A DNA stretch of 64,000 nucleotides from Pseudomonadota bacterium. Lineage in GTDB: Bacteria > Pseudomonadota > Gammaproteobacteria > Xanthomonadales > SZUA-38. Shown piece by piece: positions 35,967 through 44,814 of this stretch (its first letter is position 1; every line of letters begins with the position of its first letter). The translations under genes were made by a program, and so were the position numbers. Below the pieces are notes generated by a model, which was given only the letters and a program-made list of their open reading frames with translations, was not told where the DNA came from and made no database searches. The stretch spans positions 1 to 64,000 of the forward strand of contig JBCCCR010000024.1 of NCBI GenBank assembly GCA_039033415.1, written 5' to 3'.

Positions 35967-38203
35967 TGGCCGGGGGCGCCAAGAAACTCGATCGGGCGGC
36001 GCTGATCGACGCGAGCTTCGCCAAGCTGGCCTCCGAGTACGAGCCCACGGTCCCGGCCTCGAGCCTGGCTGACCTTGGCGTTACCGTCGAGGCTTTTCTT
36101 GAGGTCTTTGAATCGCAGCTGCTCAGCCGGCACCTGGACCTTCTCGCCCGCCGCCTGCGGGTGGAAAACCGGGTGTTCTACACCATCGGCAGCGCTGGCC
36201 ACGAGGGCAACGCGCTGCTCGGTCGCCTCACCCGGCACACCGATCCCGCGTTCCTGCACTACCGCAGCGGGGCCCTGATGATCGAGCGCAGTCGGCACGT
36301 AGGCGGGATCGATCCGGTCTACGATACGGCGCTGTCGTTTGCCGCCAGTGCCGAAGATCCGGCCTCGGGCGGCCGGCACAAGGTTTGGGGTAGCCGCCCG
36401 CTGTGGGTGCTGCCGCAAACCAGCACAATTGCCAGCCACCTTCCCAAAGCATTTGGCACGGCGCTGGCGATCGATCACGGTAGTCGGATTGATGCAGAGC
36501 TACCGATCCCCGCCGACTCAATTGCGCTGTGTACCTTCGGGGATGCGAGTCTCAACCACAGCACCGCGCAGGGCGCCCTGAATGCCGCTGCCTGGGCGGC
36601 CCATCAGGCCATTCCGGTACCGCTGCTCTTTGTCTGTGAAGACAACGGGCTCGGTATCTCGGTGCGCACACCCAAAGACTGGGTGCAGCGCAGCATGGCC
36701 GAGCGCTATGGGCTCGACTATCGTTGGGTCGATGGGCTGGATCTGGCCCAGGCCTGGAACGAGGTACGCGACGCCGTCGCCACCTGCCGCGAACGCCGCC
36801 GCCCCGTGTTTTTGCATCTGCGAACCGTGCGGCTGATGGGGCACGCGGGGACCGATTTTGAAATCGATTACCGCAGCGAAGCGGAGCTGGCCGGCGCTGA
36901 GGCCAGCGACCCGCTATTGACGAGCGCCCGCCGTATCCTGGACGAGGGTCTGCTCGCGGTTGACGCCTTGCTGGAACGGTATGAGGCGGCCCGTGAGCGT
37001 TGTCGGGAGGCCGCGGATCGCGCCCACCACCGGCCTCGCCTTAACTCGGTGGCGGAGGTCATGGCGCCGCTGGCGCCGACGCATCTTAGCGCGCTGCGAA
37101 ACGAGGCGACCCGCGTGGCCGGCGCGGCGGAGCGGCAGCGGGCCTTTGGTGATCTGGCGCCGGAAAGTGAAAAGCCGGCCAACCTGTCGGTCAACATCAA
37201 TCGCGGCCTCGCTGAGCTGCTGGCCAAGTATCCTCAGGCCCTGGTGTTCGGGGAGGACGTGGCCCAGAAGGGTGGCGTTTACACCGTCACGCGGGGCCTT
37301 CATCAGCGGTTCGGCGCGGCGCGCGTGTTCAACACGCTGCTCGATGAGCAAACCATCCTGGGCCTGGCCCAGGGTTACAGCAACGTCGGGCTCCTGCCCA
37401 TCCCCGAAATCCAGTATCTGGCCTATTTTCACAACGCCTGTGACCAGATACGCGGTGAGGCCAGCTCACTGCAGTTTTTTTCCGACGGTCGTTTCGCCAA
37501 CCCCATGGTGGTGCGCGTCGCCGGGCTGGGCTATCAAAAGGGTTTTGGGGGGCATTTTCACAACGACACGAGCATCACGGCGCTGCGCGATATTCCGGGC
37601 TTGATCGTGGCCTGTCCGTCGCGAGGAGATGATGCGGCCGGGATGCTGCGGACCCTGGCTGCGGCGGGCGTCACGAGCGGGCGCGTCTGCATGATGATCG
37701 AACCGATTGCGCTCTATATGACCCGCGACCTCTATGACGACGGCGACGGCGGATGGCTCTTTGATTATCCCTCGCCGGAAACCTATTTCGGCCTCGGTCA
37801 GCCGCGGATCTACTTCCCGTTTGCCACCGATCTGCTCATCGTGACGTACGGCAACGGCGTGCCGATGAGCCTTCGCGTGGCTCGTGAGCTGAAAGAGGAC
37901 CACGATCTGGCCGTGAGGGTGATGGACCTGCGTTGGCTGGTGCCGCTCAACGAATCCGCCATCGCGGAGCAGGCGTTGGCCTGCGAGCGGGTGCTCGTCG
38001 TCGACGAGGGTCGGCAGAGCGGCGCGCTGGCCGAAGGCGTGATGGCCGCCATTGTGGACGCGAGCAACGGCCAAACCCCGCCGATGGCGCGCGTCTGCGG
38101 CGCCGACACGTTTACGCCGCTGGGGCCCGCCTCGGCACTGGTGCTGCCCGACGAAGCGCAAATTGGAGCCGCTGCCAGGCGTCTCCTGGGGATGGAAGCG
38201 TGA
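35966..38203 (+). CDS. Fused alpha-beta E1 component of a branched-chain 2-oxoacid dehydrogenase-like complex
   Basis: The 745-residue protein combines E1-alpha (about 1-385) and E1-beta (about 405-745) in one chain. The thiamine diphosphate-binding motif is GDASLNHS to CEDNGLGIS (about 190-225), and the beta part has GEDVAQKGGVYTVTRGL, LLDEQTILGLAQGYS and the later VDEGRQSGALAEGV. Such enzymes decarboxylate branched-chain 2-oxoacids and pass the acyl group to a lipoyl E2. No E2 or E3 gene is adjacent, so its complex must be encoded elsewhere. It overlaps the upstream nucleotidase stop by one base and is probably cotranscribed with it. Confidence 0.88.
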   Translation: MAGGAKKLDRAALIDASFAKLASEYEPTVPASSLADLGVTVEAFLEVFESQLLSRHLDLLARRLRVENRVFYTIGSAGHEGNALLGRLTRHTDPAFLHYRSGALMIERSRHVGGIDPVYDTALSFAASAEDPASGGRHKVWGSRPLWVLPQTSTIASHLPKAFGTALAIDHGSRIDAELPIPADSIALCTFGDASLNHSTAQGALNAAAWAAHQAIPVPLLFVCEDNGLGISVRTPKDWVQRSMAERYGLDYRWVDGLDLAQAWNEVRDAVATCRERRRPVFLHLRTVRLMGHAGTDFEIDYRSEAELAGAEASDPLLTSARRILDEGLLAVDALLERYEAARERCREAADRAHHRPRLNSVAEVMAPLAPTHLSALRNEATRVAGAAERQRAFGDLAPESEKPANLSVNINRGLAELLAKYPQALVFGEDVAQKGGVYTVTRGLHQRFGAARVFNTLLDEQTILGLAQGYSNVGLLPIPEIQYLAYFHNACDQIRGEASSLQFFSDGRFANPMVVRVAGLGYQKGFGGHFHNDTSITALRDIPGLIVACPSRGDDAAGMLRTLAAAGVTSGRVCMMIEPIALYMTRDLYDDGDGGWLFDYPSPETYFGLGQPRIYFPFATDLLIVTYGNGVPMSLRVARELKEDHDLAVRVMDLRWLVPLNESAIAEQALACERVLVVDEGRQSGALAEGVMAAIVDASNGQTPPMARVCGADTFTPLGPASALVLPDEAQIGAAARRLLGMEA

Positions 38204-38327
38204 GGGTTGGGCGTTTTTTGCGCCGGGCCGGCGCCGCGCCAGCTCCGGGCTGCGCAATTGCCACAGCGCCTGCTGGACGTGATAATAGGCCGCTAACAAG
38301 CCATTGGACAGGCAGGGAAACCAGGGT

Positions 38328-39230
38328 ATGAGTCAGCAGGAATCGATGACGATCCTTTTTGCGGACGTCTGTCGCAGCACGCAGCTGTTCGAGCAGCACG
38401 GAGACGTCAAGGCCCGCGAGATTATTGCCACCACCCTGTCAGCCCTGACTCAGGTCACCCACAAACATGGTGGGCGGGTCATCAAGACCATCGGTGACGA
38501 GATCATGTCCACCCTGCCGAGCGGGGAAGCGGGCGTGCTGGCCGCGTGCGACATGCAGCGCCGGGTCGCCAACGACCTCAATATTGTTCGCCATAACGTG
38601 TCCGTGCGCATCGGCCTGCACTTTGGCGATGTGCTGGTCGAAAACGACGACGTCTTTGGTGATGCCGTCAACGTCTCGGCGCGGATGGCCGGGCTGGCCA
38701 AATCTCAGCAGATTGTCACCACCGCCACCACGGCGCAGGACGTATCTCCGGATCATGGCCTGGAGATACGCAGCCTCGGCAAGACCCGCGTTAAGGGCAA
38801 GCTGATGCCTATCGAGATCGTGGACGTGCTGTGGCAGGAAGACACCTCCAACGTGACCACCGTGTCCCAGGCCCTGAAACTGGATGACATCGAAGAGCGG
38901 GCCTCAGTCACCGTGCGTTTTGGTGACAAGACCATCGAGGTCAAGGACGTCTCGCCCCCGTTTACCATGGGGCGTGATCGCTCTAACGACCTGATTATCG
39001 ACGACGAGTGGATTTCGCGGAACCATGCGAGCATCGAGTACCGCAAAGGGTATTTTGTGCTGGTGGACCGCAGCACCAACGGCACGTACCTCAAGATCGA
39101 CGGTGAAGAGGAACTCCGCGTTCATCGCGATGAGGTGCACCTTCGCCGATTCGGTATCGTGAGCCTGGGACAGCTGTCAGAAAATCGAAGCGAAGAGCAG
39201 CTGGTTCGCTTCGAGTGCCACAACCACTAA
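38328..39230 (+). CDS. Class III adenylate/guanylate cyclase with C-terminal FHA domain
   Basis: The 300-residue soluble protein has a cyclase homology domain (about 5-175) followed by an FHA domain (about 205-285). The catalytic residues are present: metal-binding Asp12 (ILFADVCRST) and Asp57 (GDEIMS), Lys53 and Asp112 for base recognition, and Asn115/Arg119 (GDAVNVSARM) for the transition state, which favours ATP as substrate. The FHA part has FTMGRDRSND, ISRNHASIEY and NGTYLK, the phosphothreonine-binding signature. I chose ATG 38328; ATG 38304 is possible. It lies 124 bases after the E1 gene. A kinase/phosphatase pair at 17.8-20.4 kb could provide phosphorylated partners. Confidence 0.9.
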   Translation: MSQQESMTILFADVCRSTQLFEQHGDVKAREIIATTLSALTQVTHKHGGRVIKTIGDEIMSTLPSGEAGVLAACDMQRRVANDLNIVRHNVSVRIGLHFGDVLVENDDVFGDAVNVSARMAGLAKSQQIVTTATTAQDVSPDHGLEIRSLGKTRVKGKLMPIEIVDVLWQEDTSNVTTVSQALKLDDIEERASVTVRFGDKTIEVKDVSPPFTMGRDRSNDLIIDDEWISRNHASIEYRKGYFVLVDRSTNGTYLKIDGEEELRVHRDEVHLRRFGIVSLGQLSENRSEEQLVRFECHNH

Positions 39231-39239
39231 GCCCGCTTT

Positions 39240-40736
39240 CTAGCGGCCCCGCTTAAACGCCCCCAATATCCCGCGTAGCAGCGTTCTCCCGAGCTGCGTT
39301 CCCATGGAGCGCGCAGCGGATTTGACCGCCGCCTCCAGCGGTGACTGGCGTGTGCTGCGTCGTTTGGCGCGCGTTTTTCCCGTTTTCTTGGTCTGGCGCG
39401 CTTTCTCGGCGACGGCTTCCGCCTTTTCTGCCTCGAGAGCACGCAGTTCGGCCCGCTTGGCCAGCCGCTCGAAGGCGGAATCGCGATCGATGGTTGTGTT
39501 GTATTTTTCGCCGACCGCGCTCCCTTCAAAAACGACCTTGCGCTCCTTTTTGGTCAGCGGACCCATCCGTGAGTGGGGCGGGGCGATCAGGCAGCGATCC
39601 ACCATGCTGGGCACGCCCCCGTCGCGAAGCGTGGACACCAGGGCTTCACCCACACCGAGCTGGGTCAGCACCGCCTCGGTGTCCAGGTTTGGGTTGGGGA
39701 CAAACGTCTGGGCGGCGGCGCGCACAACCTTCTGATCGCGCGGCGTGAAGGCCCTTAGGGCGTGTTGGACGCGGTTCCCGAGCTGTCCGAGCACATCATC
39801 CGGAACGTCCTGAGGATTTTGGGTGACAAAATACACGCCCACCCCTTTGGAGCGGATCAGTCGGACCACCTGTTCAACCTGATCGAGCAGCGCTTTGGGC
39901 GGATCGTCGAACAACAGGTGGGCTTCGTCGAAGAAAAACACCAGCTCAGGCTTGTCCAGGTCTCCTTTCTCCGGCAGCTCCTCAAACAGTTCAGCGAGCA
40001 GCCAGAGCAGAAAGGTGCTGTAGAGCTTCGGATTCATGATGAGCTGACGGGCATCCAGGACGTTGATGATGCCCCGGCCGTTCTGATCGCGCGTCATCAC
40101 GTCTCTGAGCTCGAGGGCCGGTTCGGCAAAGAAGTTTTCGCCGCCGGCCCGTTCCAGCGTCAGCAGCCGGCGGGCAATGGCGCCTAGTGACGCGGTGGTG
40201 ACGTGGCCGTAGCGAAGGGAAATCTCCTTCCGGTTGTCGCCGACAAAGTTCAGCAGCGAGCGAAGATCTTTGAGATCCAGCAGTGCCAGCCCCTCGTCGT
40301 CAGCCACCGAAAAGGCGACGTTCAGTACCCCTTCCTGGGTATCGTTGAGTTCCAGCAGCCTTGCGAGCAGCACCGGACCGATCTCGCTGACGGTTGTGCG
40401 CAGCGGGTGGCCATCCTTCTGAAACAGATCCCAGAACACCACCGGAGAAGGTTCGAGCGTGTGGTTGGGCAGGCCGATCTTTTGAACCCGCTTTGTGACC
40501 CCGGAGCTTGCCTTGCCGGCGGCGCCAAGCCCGCTCAGATCCCCCTTGACGTCGGCCAGGAAGACCGGCACGCCGAGGCGCGAAAACCCTTCGGCCAGGA
40601 CCTGCAGGGTGACGGTTTTTCCGGTGCCGGTGGCCCCGGCGATCAACCCGTGGCGGTTGGCGTAGCGGCCTTCGATGATGGCGGCGTGCTCACCGCCGCC
40701 GAAATGCACCTGGGGTGTGCTGTCGCTTGCTGTCAT
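39240..40736 (-). CDS. HerA-like ATPase, DUF853 (YjgR) family
   Basis: The 498-residue cytoplasmic protein has Walker A GATGTGKTVTL near residue 35 and Walker B LVFFFDEAHLLF near 265, and the family stretch GVYFVTQNPQDVPDDVLGQLGN in part. The C-terminal 90 residues are Lys/Arg/Ala-rich. DUF853 proteins are related to HerA/FtsK helicase-like motors, but their role in bacteria is not established. It converges with the cyclase gene (9 bases) and has no NurA partner, so it is not the archaeal-type end-resection pair. Confidence 0.88.
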   Translation of the reverse strand: MTASDSTPQVHFGGGEHAAIIEGRYANRHGLIAGATGTGKTVTLQVLAEGFSRLGVPVFLADVKGDLSGLGAAGKASSGVTKRVQKIGLPNHTLEPSPVVFWDLFQKDGHPLRTTVSEIGPVLLARLLELNDTQEGVLNVAFSVADDEGLALLDLKDLRSLLNFVGDNRKEISLRYGHVTTASLGAIARRLLTLERAGGENFFAEPALELRDVMTRDQNGRGIINVLDARQLIMNPKLYSTFLLWLLAELFEELPEKGDLDKPELVFFFDEAHLLFDDPPKALLDQVEQVVRLIRSKGVGVYFVTQNPQDVPDDVLGQLGNRVQHALRAFTPRDQKVVRAAAQTFVPNPNLDTEAVLTQLGVGEALVSTLRDGGVPSMVDRCLIAPPHSRMGPLTKKERKVVFEGSAVGEKYNTTIDRDSAFERLAKRAELRALEAEKAEAVAEKARQTKKTGKTRAKRRSTRQSPLEAAVKSAARSMGTQLGRTLLRGILGAFKRGR

Positions 40737-40828
40737 GAAAAGGCGTCCGTTGGAGTGGTTTTGGGAAGGGACGAGCGTAAGCGCCGACCTGATGACCTAC
40801 AGGCCGGCGCTCAGGGATTGCTGCGGCT

Positions 40829-41440
40829 TTAGCGGCCGAATAAGCCGCCCAGCAGGCCGCCGCCGCGCTTGAGCAGATCAGAAGCGTCGACGTCGCCGTC
40901 ACCGTCAGCGTCGAGGAGCTGGTCGACGATGCTGAAGCCTTTGCTGCGGCTGTCGGCCTCGTTGCGGTCTTGTTTGAGGAGGTCAGTCAGACCGCCAAGG
41001 CCGCCGAGGCCGTCGTTGGTCGGCGCCTGCTGTCGCTTCTTGCTCAGCGCCCCCATCACCAGCGGACCCAGGTTTGCCATCAGCTTGCCCATGGCGCCTG
41101 AGTCGAGGCCGGAGGTTTTGCTGAGCTGCTTTTCAACCGCCTGACGGCGGCCACCGAAGATGTGATCGACCATCCGGTTATCCCGGTCGCTGGGGTTCTG
41201 AGACAGAAAGCCACCGAGGTTGTCGAGTATCGAACCATCATGGTCCTTATCCAGGGCCGCGGCCAGTCCGCCCACCTGGTCCGGCGACTGCGCGTTACGG
41301 TTGAGCTGCCCCAGGATGACCGGCAGCGCCATCTGCATGGCCTTCTCGGTCAGGTCCTTGTTGGCGCCCAGCTGCTTGCCTAAGTTCTGCACCGCGTCAT
41401 CGCCGATCGCGTTGGTGATCAGATCCAAAATTCCACTCAT
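40829..41440 (-). CDS. DUF937 family protein with EF-hand-like calcium loop
   Basis: The 203-residue product has an N-terminal DUF937 helical domain (about 1-135, LITNAIGDDAVQNLGKQLG, ALPVILGQLNRNA, GGFLSQNP) and a Gly-rich C-terminal tail. Residues 177-188 (DADGDGDVDASD) match a canonical EF-hand or dockerin-type calcium loop. Function is unknown; DUF937 proteins are widespread in proteobacteria. There is no signal peptide. The neighbour on the same strand is the HerA-like gene, 92 bases downstream. Confidence 0.82.
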   Translation of the reverse strand: MSGILDLITNAIGDDAVQNLGKQLGANKDLTEKAMQMALPVILGQLNRNAQSPDQVGGLAAALDKDHDGSILDNLGGFLSQNPSDRDNRMVDHIFGGRRQAVEKQLSKTSGLDSGAMGKLMANLGPLVMGALSKKRQQAPTNDGLGGLGGLTDLLKQDRNEADSRSKGFSIVDQLLDADGDGDVDASDLLKRGGGLLGGLFGR

Positions 41441-41513
41441 TGATTTACCCTTCAGGCTGAAAAGGCGCAGGCCCAGCGGCCGATGATAAGTCGGCCGTGT
41501 GCTGCGCAGTTGC

Positions 41514-41542
41514 TATGATAGGCCCGTTCACATCAGATGTGA
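41514..41542 (+). promoter_or_regulatory. Candidate -10 box and operator dyad before the M48 protease gene
   Basis: TATGAT (41514-41519) lies just before a perfect dyad TCACAT-CAG-ATGTGA (41528-41542), which would cover the first transcribed bases. No good -35 box is seen. The arms are the reverse of the CRP half-site order, so it is not a standard CRP site. Confidence 0.35.
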
Positions 41543-41614
41543 CTGGCGTGTGCGGCTCCGGACCCTCATGGTAATGGAATTGGCCGGCGCGACCAATCGA
41601 CGGGAGAATCCAAC

Positions 41615-43195
41615 ATGCACCGAAACCCTCGCGGAGATCTGTTCAGCTACGCTTCGCCCACGCTGCTGCTGACCGGTCTGCTGCTATTGGGTGGGCTCCT
41701 CGGCGGGTGTTCCACGAATCCGGTGACCGGGAAGCGCAATTTCAATATTGTCAGCGAACCCCAGGAGCTGCAGATCGGCTCCCAGCAGTACGGCCCCAGT
41801 CGCCAGATGCAGGGCGGCGACTACGTGACCGATCCAGCCCTGGTGAACTATGTCAAGGCGGTGGGCCAGAAGGTTGCCGCGCACAGCGACCGGGATCTGC
41901 CCTACCAGTTTGAGGTGCTGAACAACGGCGTGCCCAACGCTTGGGCGCTGCCCGGCGGCAAGATTGCGATCAATCGCGGGCTGCTGCTGGAAATGCAGAC
42001 CGAAGCGGAGCTGGCCGCGGTGCTGGGCCATGAGGTCGTCCATGCGGCCGCGAGTCACGGTGCGCTTGCCATGTCCCGGGGCATGCTGCTGCAGGGAGCG
42101 GTGCTGGCCACCGCGGTCGCTTCTCGCGACAGCGACTATAGTCGCTATGCGGTCGGTGGAGCGTCGATTGCCGCTCAGCTCGTCAACCAGAAATACGGTC
42201 GAGGCGCGGAGCTGGAGTCGGACGAATACGGCATCAAGTACATGGCTGAAGCCGGTTACGACCCGCAGGGGGCGGTCGAGCTGCAGAAGACGTTTGTACG
42301 GCTCTCGGAGGGTCGTCGTACGGATTTTCTCAGCGGCCTGTTTGCCAGCCATCCACCGTCCCAGGAACGCGTGGAGAAGAACATTGCCACAGCCAACGCT
42401 ATCGGTCGCGGCGGCAAGGTGGGGCGGGAGGAGTATCAACGTGCCGTCGCCGGCCTGAAGCAGCGGAAGCCGGCCTATGACGCGTTTGACGATGGCCGCA
42501 AGGCGTTAGCGGACGGCAATCCGGTTCAGGCCACGGCGCTGGCGGAAAAGGCGATCCGGCTCGAACCCCGCGAGGCGCACTTCTACGGCCTGAAAGGTGA
42601 TGTAGCCTTTGCGGATAAGAATTATCGGAGTGCGGTGCGGCAATATTCGGCAGCGCTGGAACGCAACCCGGAATACTTCAAGTTTTACCTCGGACGCGGT
42701 GAGTCCTACCGCCAGCTCAACCAGCTGGACGCCGCTGAGCGCGACCTGAAAGCCAGTGCCAATCTCCTCCCAACCGCTGACGCGGCCAACGCGCTCGGCC
42801 TCATCGCGGAGCGTCGTGGGCAGGTGGATACAGCGATTGGCTATTACGAGATGGCGGCGTCTTCCCAGACGCCGGCGGGCCGCCAGTCCAACGGCCGCCT
42901 GGTGATGCTCGACCTTCCGCGCCGTCCGGAGCGCTACATCGCGGTCCAGACCCGGGTAGACACCAACGGACGGGTTTTTGCGGAGATCGGCAACCGAACA
43001 CAGGTGCCGGTAACCAACGTCACGGTGGCGCTGGCCTATCGCGACAGCGCGGGCCGGGTCCGGCAGGAACAGCGCGTCTTTCGAGGGCGGCTGGAAAGCG
43101 CCCGGACGGCCATGGTGGCTATCGGCACTCAGCCCTACGCCAGCGCGCTCAATACGATGCAGCTGAAGGTGGTCAGCGCGCAGCCCATTCAGTAG
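41615..43195 (+). CDS. Lipoprotein M48-family zinc metalloprotease with TPR repeats
   Basis: The 526-residue protein has a signal peptide with a lipobox ending LLGGCS (Cys near residue 32), an M48 peptidase domain with HEVVH (zinc ligands and catalytic Glu, near residue 145) and the third ligand in ELESDEYGIKYM, and C-terminal TPR-like repeats (about 285-420). The layout is like BepA/YfgC-type periplasmic proteases, which help outer-membrane protein assembly and degrade misassembled LptD, but BepA is usually not a lipoprotein, so orthology is not certain. The start follows GGGAGAATCC. It converges with the MltD-like gene. Confidence 0.9.
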   Translation: MHRNPRGDLFSYASPTLLLTGLLLLGGLLGGCSTNPVTGKRNFNIVSEPQELQIGSQQYGPSRQMQGGDYVTDPALVNYVKAVGQKVAAHSDRDLPYQFEVLNNGVPNAWALPGGKIAINRGLLLEMQTEAELAAVLGHEVVHAAASHGALAMSRGMLLQGAVLATAVASRDSDYSRYAVGGASIAAQLVNQKYGRGAELESDEYGIKYMAEAGYDPQGAVELQKTFVRLSEGRRTDFLSGLFASHPPSQERVEKNIATANAIGRGGKVGREEYQRAVAGLKQRKPAYDAFDDGRKALADGNPVQATALAEKAIRLEPREAHFYGLKGDVAFADKNYRSAVRQYSAALERNPEYFKFYLGRGESYRQLNQLDAAERDLKASANLLPTADAANALGLIAERRGQVDTAIGYYEMAASSQTPAGRQSNGRLVMLDLPRRPERYIAVQTRVDTNGRVFAEIGNRTQVPVTNVTVALAYRDSAGRVRQEQRVFRGRLESARTAMVAIGTQPYASALNTMQLKVVSAQPIQ

Positions 43196-43219
43196 CGAAC
43201 GGCTGCGCCCCTTGGCGCT

Positions 43220-44689
43220 TCAGCAGTTCGGTACCTTGATCGTTTTGCCAGCGCGCAGCGGGTACCGCGGTGACGGTATATTGTTCATGGCGGCGATCTC
43301 CGGCATGGACATACAGCGATGGCGGCGGGCGATGGCGCCCATCGTGTCGCCTCGCTGCACCACGTACGGCAGGATATCTTCTCCGCGACCGTAGGTGGCG
43401 TCATAGAGTTCTTGCGCTCGAGTCAGCAGCTGATCTTCGTCGCTCTCACACCACTGCTGGTAGCGCTCAGCAACGTTGGCCGGGACCTGCAGCGTTTCGT
43501 TGACGGCCACGCGCGTCTCCGGCTTGATACGGGGATTGAGATTCCGCAGCGTGCGAAACCAGCCGTTGGAGGTGTCGTCGTTGCCCAGGCAAACGGCAAT
43601 TTCGCCCAGCGCCATTTCTCGGGTGACGGTCAGTTCAACCAGCTCTGTGTCGATCTCGGGAAACACCAGGTTAAAGCGCTCCGGGTGGAGGTAGAGCCAG
43701 GCCGCCGCGAGCACTTTCGGCACGTAGTCTCGCGTATCGCGCGGCAGCGCGTAGTAGAACTCTGACGACCAGAAGTCAGCTCCGCGCAGCTTGCGGTTGA
43801 GGCGCTTGAGCCGGTTCTCGCCTGAGTTATAGGCAGCCAGCACCTTCTCGAGGCTGTTGTCGAGCTGCCGCAGCTGGTCGTTGAGGTAGTCCACGCTGGC
43901 TTTTGCAGCACGCGCTGGATCGAGACGCTCGTCAAACTCGCCGCGGGTTTTCAGCCCGTACCGGCTGCCGGTAGCGCGCATAAACTGCAGCGGCCCCGCG
44001 GCGCCAACCCGGGAAAAGGAGTGGACCCGGCCGCCGGACTCCACCGCGAGGATCCCAAACAGCAGCGCTTCGGGAACCCCGGCCGCGTCGAAGGCGGGGG
44101 CCATCTCGCTGCGCAGATACTGGTAGTTTTCATAGCTGCTCATCAGGAGCGGGCGGTTCCAGGTCAGCCAGCCGTTGAGCGCGTTCCGCACGTAGTGATT
44201 CATGGCGATCAGTTCGGTAAGGTCGGTGCCGTTGAGCTGGACCGTGCCGCGGCTTGCGCTCACGGGGGCTGGCTCGGCGTCCACCGGGCCGCCTTCACCC
44301 GACACCTCAGCGCTTGTATGGAAAACCTGTGTCTGCAGCGCAGCGACCTCCTGATAGGCGGTCAGCGCAACGTTCAGATCACAGCCCGCAATCGCTCGGC
44401 ACCGCGCCGAAAGGTCGTCCAGCGCGGCCAGCGAGTCGTCCAGCAAACGCTCGGCAGCGTCGCTGCTGCCCGATTCCAGCAGCTGCAGCGCTTCGCCAAA
44501 CGCAACAACCGCCCCGTCGATCTCGGTGTAGAGCTCTTCCACCACGCTGGGTGGGAGGGTGTCGACCGTCGATTCGTTTACGGCGACCGAATCGTCCGGC
44601 GCCGCGGCGTCCTCACCGCCGCGCAGCGTTTCCAGCGCGCTGCAGGCGGACAGCAGCACGCTCGCTGCAAGCAAAATGGCTGATCTCAC
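43220..44689 (-). CDS. MltD-like lytic murein transglycosylase with LysM domain
   Basis: The 489-residue lipoprotein (signal ending LLSACS, Cys near residue 16) carries an SLT catalytic domain (about 180-330) with Glu in LAVESGGRVHSFSRVGAAGPLQF, then a LysM domain at the C-terminus (YVVQRGDTMGAIARRHRC, about 440-487) and a weaker LysM-like segment (about 395-415). It cuts peptidoglycan glycan strands at the outer membrane's inner face. MltD of E. coli carries C-terminal LysM domains with the same order. The N-terminal 140 residues are helical and not typical of MltD. Confidence 0.88.
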   Translation of the reverse strand: MRSAILLAASVLLSACSALETLRGGEDAAAPDDSVAVNESTVDTLPPSVVEELYTEIDGAVVAFGEALQLLESGSSDAAERLLDDSLAALDDLSARCRAIAGCDLNVALTAYQEVAALQTQVFHTSAEVSGEGGPVDAEPAPVSASRGTVQLNGTDLTELIAMNHYVRNALNGWLTWNRPLLMSSYENYQYLRSEMAPAFDAAGVPEALLFGILAVESGGRVHSFSRVGAAGPLQFMRATGSRYGLKTRGEFDERLDPARAAKASVDYLNDQLRQLDNSLEKVLAAYNSGENRLKRLNRKLRGADFWSSEFYYALPRDTRDYVPKVLAAAWLYLHPERFNLVFPEIDTELVELTVTREMALGEIAVCLGNDDTSNGWFRTLRNLNPRIKPETRVAVNETLQVPANVAERYQQWCESDEDQLLTRAQELYDATYGRGEDILPYVVQRGDTMGAIARRHRCMSMPEIAAMNNIPSPRYPLRAGKTIKVPNC

Positions 44690-44814
44690 AGATTGACCCC
44701 AGTATTTTTTGCCGCAAAACGGCTAGTTTTTCTTGTCAAATAGGACACTAGAAGTTAACACAAGCATAGACCATCGCCAGGGCAATTAGTTGACCTTTGA
44801 AGGGCAGAGGAGCA

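Noticed and set aside
39240-40736. HerA-NurA type defence or DNA-end resection system
   Set aside because: The ATPase is a DUF853 protein and no nuclease partner adjoins it.
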